A DNA stretch of 64,000 bases. Source: Strigamia acuminata. Taxonomy: Eukaryota > Arthropoda > Chilopoda > Geophilomorpha > Linotaeniidae. The stretch covers positions 9,574,427-9,638,426 of the forward strand of contig OX442315.1 of the NCBI GenBank assembly GCA_949358305.1, given 5' to 3'. Made by a program: the position numbers and the translations under genes. Numbering within the stretch: position 1 is the stretch's first letter; every line of letters begins with the position of its first letter. The notes under the pieces are model-generated. The model saw only the letters and a list, made by a program, of their open reading frames with translations, searched no databases and had not been told where the DNA came from. Positions 35,748-47,119 of the stretch are shown here, in pieces.

Positions 35748-36850
35748 GTCTAGAGGGTGGGTCGGATACAAACATCAAGGACTCAACTGAGAAGAAGACT
35801 GAAAAATCACCAGACGTCGATGGAAGTACAACACCGTCTACTCCGACATCAGAGGCGCCATCTGCTGTTCGAGAAGACAACAACAAATCATTAATCCAGT
35901 CTACGGACATTAAATCAACTACATCAATCAAAATAGATTCAAGTAAATCAAAAACAAAAACAGCCGGTGTCGTAACACCACAACCATCAAAAACAGCGCA
36001 ACTTTCGTCTGTGAAAGCCAAGGAAACCCCCACTAAATCAACTTCGTTGGCAGCGCAGAGTGAGACGTTGCAAGCAAACTTCGTTCTTTTGTCGCCCGAG
36101 GAATTGCAAAAATCCGAAAAGCCAAGAATCGAAATTACGAAGGTTGATTGCTTCAACAGAGAAGCACCATACATCAAGATAACATGGGCCAACGTGAGTT
36201 TTGTCGCAATTTTGGATTCAGGCGCTCAGACATGTGTGATGTCGGAGCCATTGTTTAACAAACTTAAAGCCAATATGGGTTTGGAGTTGCTCGAACTTCA
36301 TGAAACAGTGCGTACAGCGGCTGACAACAAGGTTCCAGTTGTGGGATCAGTTAAATTGTCGGTGCGCGCACATTTGGCCGTCATTTCTTTCATTTGTTTA
36401 ATTATACCCAAAACATCAGTAGACCTTCTGTTGGGAAGAGATTTCTGCAGAGCAGTTGGTCTGTGCACGGACTTTGAATTGTGCCAGTGGTATTTAAAAG
36501 GATCACAAGAACGAAGACAATTTATGACTTTAGAACAAGCTAATAAGTCTGAGTCTGTTCTCCTTTTTCTCATTAAGAAGCCCGACAATCCAGAGGACAG
36601 CGCCAAAGATGTGCCTAAAGTAGTAGTTAACACCATTAATTGTATTCTTCTAGAACACCGACCCTTGTCGCAAGAGATTTTCGAATATCCAAATGACGAT
36701 GCTCAGCACCAAATCAAGAGGATTCGGAATCGTACACGGGATCAATGGTCATTGATATGGTCACCAAGGAGGAAGGATCCTATTAAAAAATCAAGAAAAT
36801 TCAATTCATCATTGTTTTCGACGCTTAGCCAACGCAGACGTGCGAGATGA
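35660..36850 (+). pseudogene. Gypsy-1 protease domain of pol
   Basis: Lies in the -1 frame relative to gag and is open from just after a TGA at 35657. A long Ser/Thr/Lys-rich linker precedes the aspartic protease: the active site is ILDSGAQTC (about 36210-36230) and the C-terminal VDLLLGRDF matches the conserved (I/L)LG(R/x)D motif of retropepsins. A single TGA at 36848-36850 ends the open frame; the same frame continues into RT. Expression would require frameshifting from gag. Whether the TGA is a mutation or a readthrough point cannot be decided here, but mutation is more likely given the other lesions. Confidence 0.85.
35717..35723 (+). promoter_or_regulatory. Candidate -1 frameshift heptamer of Gypsy-1 (G-GGA-AAC)
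   Basis: GGGAAAC sits exactly in phase with gag codons (TCG GGA AAC), 24 nt before the gag stop and inside the gag/pol overlap. It has the X-XXY-YYZ form and is the heptamer known from Mason-Pfizer monkey virus gag-pro. Pol is in the -1 frame, as required. Unlike Gypsy-2 and Gypsy-3, I see no strong simple hairpin 5 to 9 nt downstream, so a pseudoknot or weaker structure would be needed. Confidence 0.6.
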
Positions 36851-37837
36851 CAGCGGAGAGGCTTTTATGAATTGTCACCAACCATAAAACAACTTAACAC
36901 ACAGGGAAGACAGCTTTTGAGTCGTGTGGATGAAGATGCGCTCTTGGCCAGAGTCCACGATCATTCGACGATTTCGGAGCCGCCTCTGGATGTTAATGTA
37001 CTACAATATCTACGAAGCAGTGATCCAACGCAGCTGGATTGGATCTACGACCAGCTGTGGTCATCATTGACGGTGCCCCAAATTCGTATATTAATTCAGA
37101 CTCTTCGACCGATTTCAAAAGTATTTCGTGAGGAGGTTGGATTATGTAATAACACTCAGTTTGCAGTAAATTTAAAACCGGACTTTAGACCAGTTCATGT
37201 GCCTGTAAGACCCGTTAACCCAGCAAAAAAGATGGTAATAGACGCTTATTTGGACCAAAAACTAAAACAAGGCATTATTCGTCGATCGAAAAGTGATTGT
37301 GCGGTGGCGCCTGTTGTTGTTCCAAAGAAGACTGGAGATTGGCGTACAGCCATGGATTTTAGGCCAATGAATGCTCAAACTTTACCGGATGTCTACCCAC
37401 TACCCGACATCGATAATATATTTTCTTATTTAGGAGGATCAAATTGGTTTTCGATCATAGACAGAAGAGAAGCCTTCCATCAAATTGGAGTGCGCCCAGG
37501 TGCGAGAGATTTCTCGCATTTATCACGCACAGAGGACTTTTCGAATATGTGAGAATGCCGTTTGGACCCATTAATGGCCCAGCAACTCTGCAGAGAGCCA
37601 TGAACAAAACTTTGTCGAAATATCTTTACAAATTCGTGTTCGTTTATCTCGATGACGTTATAATATTCAGCAAGAGTTTTGAGGAGCATGTGCAACACCT
37701 TATTGTTCTTCAAGCCTTGGATGAGGCGGGATTCACGATGAATGCCAACAAGACGGAATTATGCACAACATCGGTCGAAGTTTTGGGACACATCGTGGAG
37801 GCTGGACACATCAAACCAAATCCTAATTCACAAGGTC
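36851..37837 (+). pseudogene. Gypsy-1 reverse transcriptase (5' part)
   Basis: Shows the ordered RT motifs: VVVPKKTGDWRTAMDFRPMN, the first catalytic aspartate in WFSIIDRREAFHQI, MPFGPINGPATLQRAM, and the catalytic YLDDVIIFS. The usual DL/DF after the catalytic Asp is DR here. The reading frame changes near 37510-37530, between IGVRPGARDF and FEYVRMPFG. At 37838 the domain is interrupted by a DNA transposon after the thumb motif GHIVEAGHIKPNP; removing it at the CAAGGTC duplication continues the frame into NKVTAIQYYPAP. Confidence 0.85.
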
Positions 37838-38874
37838 GAAGATAGGTTTCATGTATTTTTCCGGTGGTGGCGCTCTAATCGCGCCGCCATTACATGGCTG
37901 CAACTGCTCGGAATAATGTATGTTATTTCTATGGCAACAAGACTTGTTGCAGCAAATATCACCTAAGAAACCACCAAGAATATAACTGTCATCATTTTTA
38001 AAAACAGTTTTATTTATGTGCCTTTGATTTAAAACTGCTTTTAATTCCTGCTTAATGATTATTATTATTATTAAAATCAAATCTTCATTTGGTCATTTTT
38101 CTGTGCAGTTGATGACTGGTATCAACTGCATCATGAAGAACATACTCGGGACAGGGATGGACTAATCGTCAGCTGTCGGCCGGCAGCTGACGATTCGGAT
38201 TAACCGAAAATAGCCGAAATTAATCGGCAGCTGGCAGCTGTCAGTTGTCGGTCGTCGCGGACGTCGACTGTTGCGGCCGTCGGGCGCGGCATTCGACGGC
38301 TGGCGGCTGCGACATTCGGCGGGTGACGGTCGGCGTCCGACGGGCGCAACAATTGGCGGTCGGGGGTCGACTTCTGACGCCCGCGACGTTCAGCGGGTGG
38401 CGGTCGACGTCCAACGGGCGCGACGTTCGACAGCTGACCGGTGGCGGTCGGCTGGTGGCTGGTGGCTGCCGATTGGTCCATCCCCTCGGTACAAAACATA
38501 GATTAACTTTTAAAATAATTTATACTCGTTAAATATTCATTATAGTGTAAAAACTGTGTAACATCTGTTATAAAGTTAGAATTTATTTATCTTCTTTTCC
38601 GTGCCAAAAATTGAGTCTGCAAAAACACAACTGTACTTATAAGCTATTAGTGAATTTTGATAAACATGAACAATCTTGATGTTTCACTACTGTGTTTCCA
38701 CTTATGCATTACCCTTTGGCTACTATGACACCCAAATTCGACCAGAACCTCTAGAATAAGGCATTTCCTACACCTTACTACGATTTGAATTTTTGCCTCG
38801 ATTTGAATTTTGAATTTTTGCAGCCATGTAATGGCGGCCGACTTTGGCGCCCTCTGTGGCGCTTTTTGGTACTT
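37838..38874. mobile_element. Non-autonomous DNA element inserted in Gypsy-1 RT
   Basis: The heptamer CAAGGTC is present on both sides (37831-37837 and 38875-38881) and deleting one copy plus the insert restores the RT frame, so boundaries are firm. Subterminal inverted repeats of 21 bp (37883-37903 and 38818-38838) contain CCGCCATTACATGGCTGC; the outermost ends are only weakly matched. The interior has a perfect hairpin GCAGTTGAT/ATCAACTGC (38105-38129) and a nested GC-rich MITE. No transposase. A 7-8-bp duplication would suit hAT, P or Mutator-like groups; I cannot choose. Confidence 0.85.
38153..38484. mobile_element. GC-rich hAT-like MITE nested in the preceding element
   Basis: Ends are AGGGATGGACTAATCG and, on the other strand, GGGATGGACCAATCG. 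The 8-bp flanks CTCGGGAC (38145-38152) and CTCGGTAC (38485-38492) differ by one base, as expected for an aged 8-bp hAT duplication. The 332-bp interior is strikingly GC- and CpG-rich in an AT-rich region. It is built from degenerate repeats of ACGGGCGCGACGTTCGACGG and GGCGGTCGGC motifs. Open frames across it reflect composition. Confidence 0.75.
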
Positions 38875-38881
38875 CAAGGTC

Positions 38882-40626
38882 TCGAGGTTGTGAATAAGGT
38901 GACGGCAATTCAATATTATCCGGCGCCTACAAACATCAAAGAACTACAGAGATTCAAAGGAATGATTGGCTATTATCAATCATTTTTCCCAAATTATTCA
39001 AAAACATGCGAGGTGTTTCGCCCCTTACTCAAAAAAGATTCTGAATGAAATTGGACGATTCAACACCAAGAGGCATTTGATTCACTCAAGAGAGAATTGG
39101 CAGAACCAACTCTACACCAAAAATTCCCGGATTGGACCAAGCCTTACATACTACAAACAGACGCCAGCTATTCAGGTTTGGGCGCTGCACTCATGCAACT
39201 CAATGATCAAGGTGGGTGAACACCAATCGCCTTTGCATCACGTGCATTGAATTCTGCAGGAAAGAATTACAGCGTCACCGAAATTGAGTGCTTAGCGGCG
39301 GTTTGGGCGGTCAAGAGATTTTGTGTATATCTTGAAATGATGAATTTTTATTTGGAAAGCGATTATTTGTCGGTAAAGTGGCTTTTCCAGCAGCAAGAAC
39401 CAAAAGGACGCCTGGCACGATGGGTTCTATCCCTCAGTGAGTACAAATTTACATTTCTTTACTGCTCGGGAGCCCAGAATTGTGTTGCAGACGCCTTGAG
39501 CCGTGCGCCTGTGGAACCATCGGAACCATTGGATGCAGACGACTCGCCTCTCGTTGATGAAACATGCTACATCGCCTATTTTGACAACCCAAATGATTGG
39601 CCAAAATTACCAATAATCAACATTATTGGGGTTGGATTGGCCGCGGCGCAGCGACAGATTGATATTGCTGCACTGACAAGAGCGCAAAGACGACAACAGC
39701 AGGTTAAACCAAAATTAGGCAGGCCAAAAGGTTCTAAAAATAAGAAGAGACCGCCACCAAATTATCAGGTTTTGACTCGAGCCAGCGCGCGTCAGCAAGC
39801 ACAAATTTCGACTCCTCCTGGAGCTGTTGCACCATTATCGCCTTTAATGTCGCCTTTGCCATCGCCAAATGTGCCGACTGTATCGTTTCCGACCCCTAAC
39901 ATGTTGAGCCCATCAGCGGGACCATCTGGAGCTACGCGACCGAATTTTGACGGATATGGAGGTTCAGATTCGGATTCGTCGGACGATTCAACAACATATC
40001 GACCGGCTTGGATGGGACGTGCGGGATTTATACCACTACAAGTGCGTCAAGATCGATCACAAATTCAAAGAAATGCGTCGAAACGCCCCGTTGCTGGTGA
40101 GGGACAAGACGAAGAAAAAGATGAGGCCAAGCAACTGCATGATGCGCCGCAGGATCATCAACCCTTTCGTCTAATACCGACAATTAACGAAATAATTCGT
40201 CGACAACACAAAGACATGTGGAGCGCCGAATTAATCGAATTTCTTGATCAAGGACATTTGCCCAACGACCAAGTACAAGCAGCGCGTATCAGGTATCGTG
40301 CCGTAGATTTTGCTATTTATAAGGGAATGTTGTGTCTTTATCCACCGATCGACATAAATAAAATTTGCCTTAGAAGACAGATCTATTTGCCTTTAGTGTT
40401 ACGCGAACAATATTTCAAGGCTCTGCATTACCCGCCAAGCTGCGGACATTTAGGAGTTGAAAAAACACTTCATCGACTCCGGGCCCGAGTTTATTGGCCA
40501 AAAATGAAGGAAGACGTTTTGCTTTGGATTCAAAAATGTGAACCGTGTCAACGAGCCAAGCCGTTGAATCGCCTTTCATATGGACCAATGATTATGGCCA
40601 AACCACGACATTTGTTTCACACAATC
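38882..40626 (+). pseudogene. Gypsy-1 pol: RT thumb/connection, RNase H and integrase zinc finger
   Basis: In one frame: KVTAIQYYPAPTNIKELQRF and GYYQSFFPNYSK (RT connection), then RNase H with ILQTDASYSGLGAALMQL and YSVTEIECLAAVWAVKRF, FLYCSGAQNCVADALSRAP. TGA codons at 39046-39048 and 39217-39219 interrupt it, the latter where tryptophan would be expected. A long Pro/Ser-rich linker carries GRPKGSKNKKR, an AT-hook-like motif (39718-39750). The integrase HHCC finger follows: HYPPSCGHLGVEKTLH ... CEPCQRAK. The Copia insertion cuts the frame at 40626 just before the catalytic core. Confidence 0.88.
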
Positions 40627-40930
40627 TGTTGATTTGCCGTGCTTGCTTGTTATTATGTATTTATATCGTATTATCAAGCGATAATGTTTTCCTTTGTTCT
40701 ATATGTATTTATTTGCTATTGCATTTAACATTACGAGTGTTATATAACTTATGTATTATGCCTATAGGTGGCATTGTATACCTTAGGAGTCACATGACTT
40801 GAGAATAAACTCACTCTCTATGTTTGGATTCACACCTGTGCACACCTTGCTTTTTCTTTGCTCAACTGGAGTTTTTCCCACATCACTGCAGAATCAGGCA
40901 ACTCACACAAATTAGTAGCTGATTTCAACA
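40627..40930 (+). mobile_element. Copia 5' LTR
   Basis: 304 bp, TGTTGATTTGCC to GATTTCAACA, matching the 3' LTR. It contains TTATATAACTTATG (TATA-like), an AATAAA at about 40803-40808, and is followed directly by the primer-binding site. Confidence 0.95.
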
Positions 40931-40931
40931 A

Positions 40932-40942
40932 GGTTATGGGCC
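40932..40942 (+). other. Copia primer-binding site (internal half-tRNA-iMet type)
   Basis: GGTTATGGGCC directly follows the LTR. It is complementary to the anticodon-stem region of initiator tRNA-Met, the unusual half-tRNA priming site known for Drosophila copia, rather than to a tRNA 3' CCA end. Confidence 0.8.
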
Positions 40943-41548
40943 AATATAACGCCGGGAAAACGTCCAGAGTGAGTTTAAAACATCCTGAGTCACTTGGAGG
41001 TCAACAGTGAAAATTTTCTTCTATTAATTCAAAATGGCGGCGCCCATGATGGATGTAAACAACTCGTGTTTGGACTCGCATTCTACGGTTTCAGGAGCAA
41101 TTACCATTCACCAAACAACGGAGGAACATTAATTGGTTCGAACAATTACAAATTTTTCGTTTATTTATTTTTCCTTTTCCTATTTTTGGGAATTTGTCCC
41201 GGAATTGGAGAGCGTGGATACGCGTCGACGACGTTCCACTATTATTGAGCGAGAAACGTCTCCTCAACGTGTCAGCGTGTCGTCAAGGGCTTCACAGCAG
41301 TGCAAATTCCTATCAACCACACGGGAAGTGTGAATGGGAATTAAGGAGGACACGTACAGACGCAAGAAATTCCGAAAAACGAACGGGAAACGAACGGGAC
41401 AATTACTAGACGAAAATTTGACTTTATTTTGGACAATATTTGTGTGTGCTTTGAGTGTATTTCTTAGATTAGTGTGTGCTAGGATCAATTTTTGGGGGAA
41501 ATTGTGTTCAGTGTGTGCTATTTAACGGTTTGGTGTTTCTAAAACAAC
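40943..41548 (+). other. Copia leader
   Basis: 606 bp between PBS and gag ATG, with several short upstream open frames but no recognisable coding domain. Confidence 0.6.
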
Positions 41549-42415
41549 ATGGATTCCGACAAACCAGAGAGGAAAGTGACATTACTGAACAAAACAAATT
41601 ATGACACTTGGAAACAGCAAATTAAGGTCTTATTGATGCATCACGGTTGCTGGGCTTTTACGGATGGGACAGAAGAAGCACTAGCACCTGGAGCTTCATG
41701 GCGTGATCGTTCCGATTACAAACTGAGGAAAGGAAGAGCTTTTAGCTTAATTTACTATTCCATCAAAGTGCAATACCACGAATTGCTCAGTTGTGTCGAA
41801 GATGCCAAAAAGGCGTGGGACATACTAAAGGTGAACTTCGAGCCAGTTTCTCGTGCACAAATTATACGATTACTGGACGAATTTTTCAACTTAAAATACG
41901 ACCCAGGAACAGAAACAATTGGAGTATTCGTAGCAAAATTACGAAATGCCGCGAGGAAATTAGCCGATGTTAAGCATCAATTAGACAATCTTTATCAAGC
42001 TTTTCAGCTAATTCGATATTTGCCGCAGGAATATCAGTCCATTGTACAAGCTATCTACAGATGGGAGGATGCGAATTTCACTTTAGAGAAAGTAGAGGCA
42101 GAACTGGTTGCTGAAGAAGGGCGCCTCGCTCAACAAAGAAGAGATTCAGGCCAAGGGCCAATCATAGACGCTTTCAGCACAGGCGCAAGTTCTGCCAACG
42201 CTAGGAATAGTGAAAATTCTTCAAAACCTCAACAACAAGGGAACTTTAGTCAAAACAATCGTGGATATCAAGGCGGACAGAAAGGCGGGAGATCGAATTA
42301 CAGAGGCGGCTGAAACACAAGAAATTTCAGAGGGAATGCAACCGGATCAACGGGACAGGGGCCGTGTTTTCGGTGCAACCAACATGGACATTGGGCCAAA
42401 GATTGCACGGCTCAA
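41549..42415 (+). pseudogene. Copia gag with an in-frame TGA before the zinc knuckle
   Basis: The first 254 codons match the Copia gag family: LLNKTNYDTWKQQIKVLLMH at the start and AWDILKVNFEPVSRAQI in the middle. A TGA at 42311-42313, in RGG-stop-NTRNFRG where tryptophan is plausible, separates it from the zinc knuckle CFRCNQHGHWAKDC (CX2CX4HX4C), which lies in the same frame. So gag and protease form one frame as in canonical Copia elements, broken by one nonsense codon. Confidence 0.88.
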
Positions 42416-43185
42416 TTGCAATTGGTGTCAACTAACAACATGAAGTCAAATACAGTCGAGGAACTTGATACCACCATGCTGGATGTTGGCTTTCTGACGG
42501 AATTGAGTAAGGAGGAATTGTTGCAGTGCAGTGGAGCCAACAATTGCTGGATTTATGACACTGGAGCCACTGGACATTTTTGTAAAGACAGAAGTCAATT
42601 CCACAATTTCAAAGAAACAACTGGAACAATAAGTCAAGCAGACAAGAAGACTATGATCCAGATACAAGGAGTTGGAGATGTCTGTGTCATGTGTTTAATT
42701 GGGAATGACACGACCCCCATTACACTAAAAAAGGTGTATTATGCGCCGGACTTACGAAGAAACTTGATGTCGGGGCCGTGCATTGACGAGGCAAGATGCA
42801 GAGTCGCTATTGGTTCGGGGTTGGTGAAGATCTACGATTCACAATGGAAGAGACAATTAATGGAAGGAGTCAAGAAGGACAGACTCTACTATATTAAAAT
42901 CAGCGATGAAAAGCCTGACATTGAGAAGTTGAAAGAAAAAGAAAGGAACAAAGCAAATATTGGCGAAGAGAAGAAACAACAGCCATCTGGATCAAACAAG
43001 AGCGCTTCCAATCCAGAAAAGGCACGACTTTGGCACGAACGACTAGGACATATCCATTTTCCCAGCGTACAACAAATGAGCAAAACAAATGCGATAGTTG
43101 GACTGCCCGTACTGGACGTGCCCATAACACAATGTGACGTCTGCGATTTGGCAAAGACACAAATCTTTACTGGGAATCAGGTCAA
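42416..43185 (+). pseudogene. Copia protease and integrase zinc-finger region
   Basis: Same frame as gag. Protease: CWIYDTGATGHFCKDRSQF, with DTGA as the catalytic loop. Integrase N-terminus: LWHERLGHIHFPSVQQMSK ... CDVCDLAKTQ, the HHCC finger. The frame changes near 43180, just before the catalytic core; the trailing residues to the stop at 43255 are out-of-frame translation. Confidence 0.88.
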
Positions 43186-43715
43186 AGGAGCCACTACAAC
43201 TTTTGCACATGGACGTGTGCGGAGCTTTTGGGACACCCACACTTTCAGGAAATAGGTATTTCCTAACCATTACAGACGATTATTCGCGCTATTCAACGGT
43301 GTATTTAATGAAAAAGAAGGACGAAATGTTTGATTTATTTCGCAAACATGCGAAACGAATAGAACGTTTACTTGGAAAATCAATTCTAGCCATCCGTACA
43401 GACAACGGAATGGAGTTCTGCTCGCAGAAGTTTGGATTGTACCTTGAAGAACAAGGAATTGCTCACGAAAGGACCAATGCATACACACCTCAGCAGAATG
43501 GAGTTTCTGAGAGACTAAACCAAACTTTGGCAAATGGGATGCGAGCCCTTGTCTACGATGCTGGTTTGGAACATCGATTCTGGGGAGAAGCCATTTTGAC
43601 TTTCAACTACCTCAGGAATAGGATTGCAAAGCTGAATTTGGATAAGACGCCAATGGAATTGTATTACGGTCGAAAACCATCACTCCGACATTTGCTTTGT
43701 GCAGAAGAGGGTACG
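43186..43715 (+). pseudogene. Copia integrase catalytic core
   Basis: The D,D-35-E triad is intact: LLHMDVCGAFG, AIRTDNGMEFCS and YTPQQNGVSERLNQT. Typical Copia motifs follow (FWGEAILTFNYLRNR, TPMELYYGRKPSLRHL). The conserved GC-x-AYV stretch expected next is missing, consistent with a small deletion, and the frame changes near 43715. Confidence 0.9.
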
Positions 43716-45496
43716 AGATGGAAAAATAGACAACAAGAGTCTGCATAATATTATGCTCGGATATTCGAGGATCACGAAAGGATATAGAATCTGGCTACCG
43801 GAATTTTCAAAAGTCATTGAAACCAGCGATGTAAAATTTGTTGAAAGCAGGCGCGGAGTTGAAGGCGTGCTGGGCCTACCGGAAAAGTACACGACGTACA
43901 TTGACAATTTGAATGACAATTTGGAGGATGATGACCGCCAATATTATTCCGACGAAGATGTTAGGCCACCGTTGCCCCCGCCGCAACCAATTAAGAAGGG
44001 AGAAGACCCAGGACTGGAAGTGCCTCCAATTAAGCTGAAGTTCAGATTGCCAGAAGAGAAACTGCAAGCTAATTTGCCAGGAGTGAAGCTCCCAAATATT
44101 TTACCACAACCTGGACAAGCATTTTTGGATCCAGTCGCAACGATACCTGCACTCGTTTGGAGAAAAACAGAAAAGACCCGACCAACTGGACATAAGGATT
44201 ATGAATACACAATAGAAGGGTACGACGAGCCTAAATTACGATCGATACCGGATGTGAAACGTTATTGTGCGGACCATAATCTTCGTGTTCCAGAACACCT
44301 TTTTGAGGACAAAAGAAAAAAGAAGCCTTCTGAGTCAAACACAACAATGGATGATTTAATCCTCGACCTGGAAGCGAATCACCTCGAGGTTTACATACCT
44401 ACACGCTTTGAACAAATAGCTACTCTACCAGAAAAAGAAGAATGGAATCATGCGATGAGCGATGAGATCAGCACGATGCATGAACGTGAAGTATGGGAGT
44501 TAGTTCCACCGCCACCTGACACTAAGATCATAGGATGCAAGTGGATCTATACCGTCAAACAAAACGAAGAAGGGGAAATCGCACGATATAAAGCAAGACT
44601 TGTGGCGCAAGGGTTTTCACAAGTCTACGGCGAATCATATGAGGAAACTTTCTCGCCTGTGGTGGATTTCTCCATTGTTCGCTTCATGTTTATGCTCCTG
44701 GTTTGCATGTTAAAATGGTCCTATATACAAGCAGATGTAAAGTGCGCTTACCTTTATGCAAACTTGCATAAGACCATATATATGCGTCAACCGAAGAGAT
44801 TTATTTGTCGAGGCAAAGAGACTTACGTTTGCAGGCTCCTTCGAGCAATATATGGGTTACATCAATCAGGGAGAGAATGGGGCATCGAATTGGAAAATAC
44901 TTTATTGAAACTTGGTCTACAGCATGTGAATTGGTGTAATTGCGTCTACAAATTTGGAAATGTCGCGTATTTAATTGTGTACGTCGATGATATCGTCGTT
45001 TTTGGCAGGCAACATCAAGACGCAATGAACCTACTGAACATGATTAAGACACAATTCGACCTTCTAATTTTGGGTCAAACCAAGAAACTATTAGGAGTCG
45101 AATTTTGCTCGTACAACCGACAGATGATCCTACATCAGAAGTTGTACATTAACAAGGTTTTGTTAAAATTTGAGAATCATTTGCAATCGGTGAAAATCAG
45201 GTCACAGCCAATGACTAAGTCCACTATCCTTACCAAGCGACAATGTCCGGATACGCTGGAAGATTTCAAGATAATGGAAGGAATACCTTACCGAAGCCTT
45301 CTCGGATGTTTGGCATTTATCGCATCACGAACGAGACTAGACATGACATATGCCATCAATATCCTGAGCCAGTTCCAATCTAATCCAGGGTGGGATCACT
45401 GGATCGTATTGTTGGACTTACTCAGTTATTTGAGAACAACAAGGAATCTTGGTTTAATGTTATTCCCAGATAGTCGAGTTGAGGTTGTCGGCTACA
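43716..45496 (+). pseudogene. Copia integrase C-terminus, reverse transcriptase and start of RNase H
   Basis: Begins with IMLGYSRITKGYRIW of the integrase C-terminal region and passes through an acidic/Pro-rich linker to the RT. RT motifs: WELVPPPPDTKIIGCKWIYT, ARLVAQGFSQVYGESYEETF, YIQADVKCAYLYA (catalytic Asp) and LIVYVDDIVVFG (catalytic YVDD). The connection MTYAINILSQF leads to VEVVGY of RNase H, where the 1,142-bp insertion cuts it. RT residues look intact, although the surrounding lesions prevent expression. Confidence 0.92.
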
Positions 45497-46638
45497 AATG
45501 TAGCGAGCACCGGAGCGGTCGTCCCCGATGAAGCCACAGGAAATAAAGTACTTTCAGTTCCTAACCTTGTGGTCGGGTCATTCACTGCAAGATTAATGGA
45601 AATCTTGTATCAAGCAGTCCATCGTTTGAGCAAAGCGCTCTGGCAGTAGGTCTTTGGCTTCAAGGACGGAGTCCGCGTACTACTCACTAAATTGCATACT
45701 TGAATCAAGCAAAACCAAGTAATAAAACATACGTGTTTATTGCACAAACTTAGTGAAAGAACTAGAGTGACTAAGACTGAGACTTAGACATAGACTTAGA
45801 CTGAGGATAACAAGTACAACTGGTAAAAAAGAAAACTCTTGACAATAGCATTGCATGAGATCATAACAGTGGTATCTAATGCTAGAGTCAACAAACAATG
45901 AGGAAATAATTACATGTTATTACATAAGCCAACAGTTTAAACAATAGTGTCACATTGAACCGGAAACACTTTGAAATAGTAATACACTATTGCATCAGAA
46001 CTTGTAAAACAACAATGGAAGATTACATCAGATTACTTATGAAATAAGAACATGTGATTGCATCAGTCAAATTAGTAAACAACAATATACTATTACATCA
46101 GAAAAACTTATTACATCAGACAATATTTGCAACAATAGCGCATCATCAAATAAAAGAAATATGAATTTGTTATTGCATCAGACAACTTATGAAACAATAA
46201 CTTGGCATTTCATCAACCAGCCCATGAAATAAGAACTTATCATTGCATCAGCTGGTCCTGTAACAATATATGCAACAAGTTTTACAGAACATAGAATAAT
46301 ACAAATCTGAAATCAATTCCCTTTTACATCTTAGGGTTTAAATTAAAATTACATTTCATACAATAGAAATTTGACAATTACCATGACAATTTATTGATAA
46401 TCTCAGCTTGCAACAAGTAAATATCAACTTAATCACACAAAATTCAGTAGACATGCAAGGTCTCTGTAAACATAAATTTCCCCAAAAAATCCTCTAATCA
46501 ACATGAAACGGAAAATTAACTTCAACACCCCCTGGAATTGCTTGACCAGGTAAAATCAAACATCTGAAAATTAATTCAATATTTTCTTTAAGCAGAAGCG
46601 GGATAATTTTCCCGTCCATTGTTGCGACTGCTCGCAAC
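45497..46638. mobile_element. Unclassified 1,142-bp insertion in Copia RNase H
   Basis: Defined by the RNase H coding frame, which stops at GGCTAC on the left and resumes at AGTGATTCGGAC on the right (GY-SDSDYAN). ACA is shared at both junctions (45494-45496, 46639-46641). Near-terminal inverted sequences GTAGCGAGCA and GTTGCGAGCA suggest a DNA element or a solo LTR, but neither is proven. The interior from about 45840 to 46300 has many copies of ATTGCATCAG/ATTACATCAG separated by AACAATAA-like spacers. Confidence 0.75.
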
Positions 46639-47093
46639 ACAGTGATTCGGACTACGCTAACAACAGAGACGATCGAATCTCCATTGGGGGAACCCTTGTA
46701 ACACTTGGGAGTGCACCCATCTACTGGAGAACTTTCAAACAGCGAAATGTTACGTTGTCAACCATGGAAGCGGAGTACGTAGCCCTCACGGAGACTGTGA
46801 AGGACTACATATGGATTGTTAGAGTTCTGCACGAGATGGTTCCCGATTTGGCCGATAAATTTTATCATCGTGTTCTATGCGACAACATCTCCACTGTTGA
46901 TTTCACCAAATCAAACATCGAAAACCGCAAAACAAAGCACATAGATATTAGATATCATTTTATTCAGGAGCTTGTTAAGAAACACAACCTCCAGATTGTA
47001 CACGTGGGGACGAAATGTAATTTTGCCAATGTATTTACTAAGTCTGTCGATAATAATGATCTTGTGAATTTCTGTAACCGTTTTTTTGTTTGA
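46639..47093 (+). pseudogene. Copia RNase H, C-terminal part
   Basis: Continues the RNase H domain after the insertion: SDSDYAN, RISIGGTLVTLGSAPIYW, STMEAEYVALTETVKDYIWI, and VHVGTKCNFANVFTKSVDNN, all hallmarks of the Ty1/copia RNase H. It ends at TGA 47091-47093, 40 bp before the 3' LTR. Confidence 0.9.
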
Positions 47094-47119
47094 TCTTAAT
47101 ACTCTAAACGCTTGATTAT

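Noticed and set aside
38200-38532. Three overlapping open frames in the GC-rich block
   Set aside because: They lie within a MITE and arise because GC-rich DNA has few stop codons.
45497-46638. Solo LTR identity for the insertion in Copia RNase H
   Set aside because: TGT...ACA ends can be drawn (TGTAGCG...CGCAACA), but the flanks do not then form a 4-6-bp duplication, so I left it unclassified.
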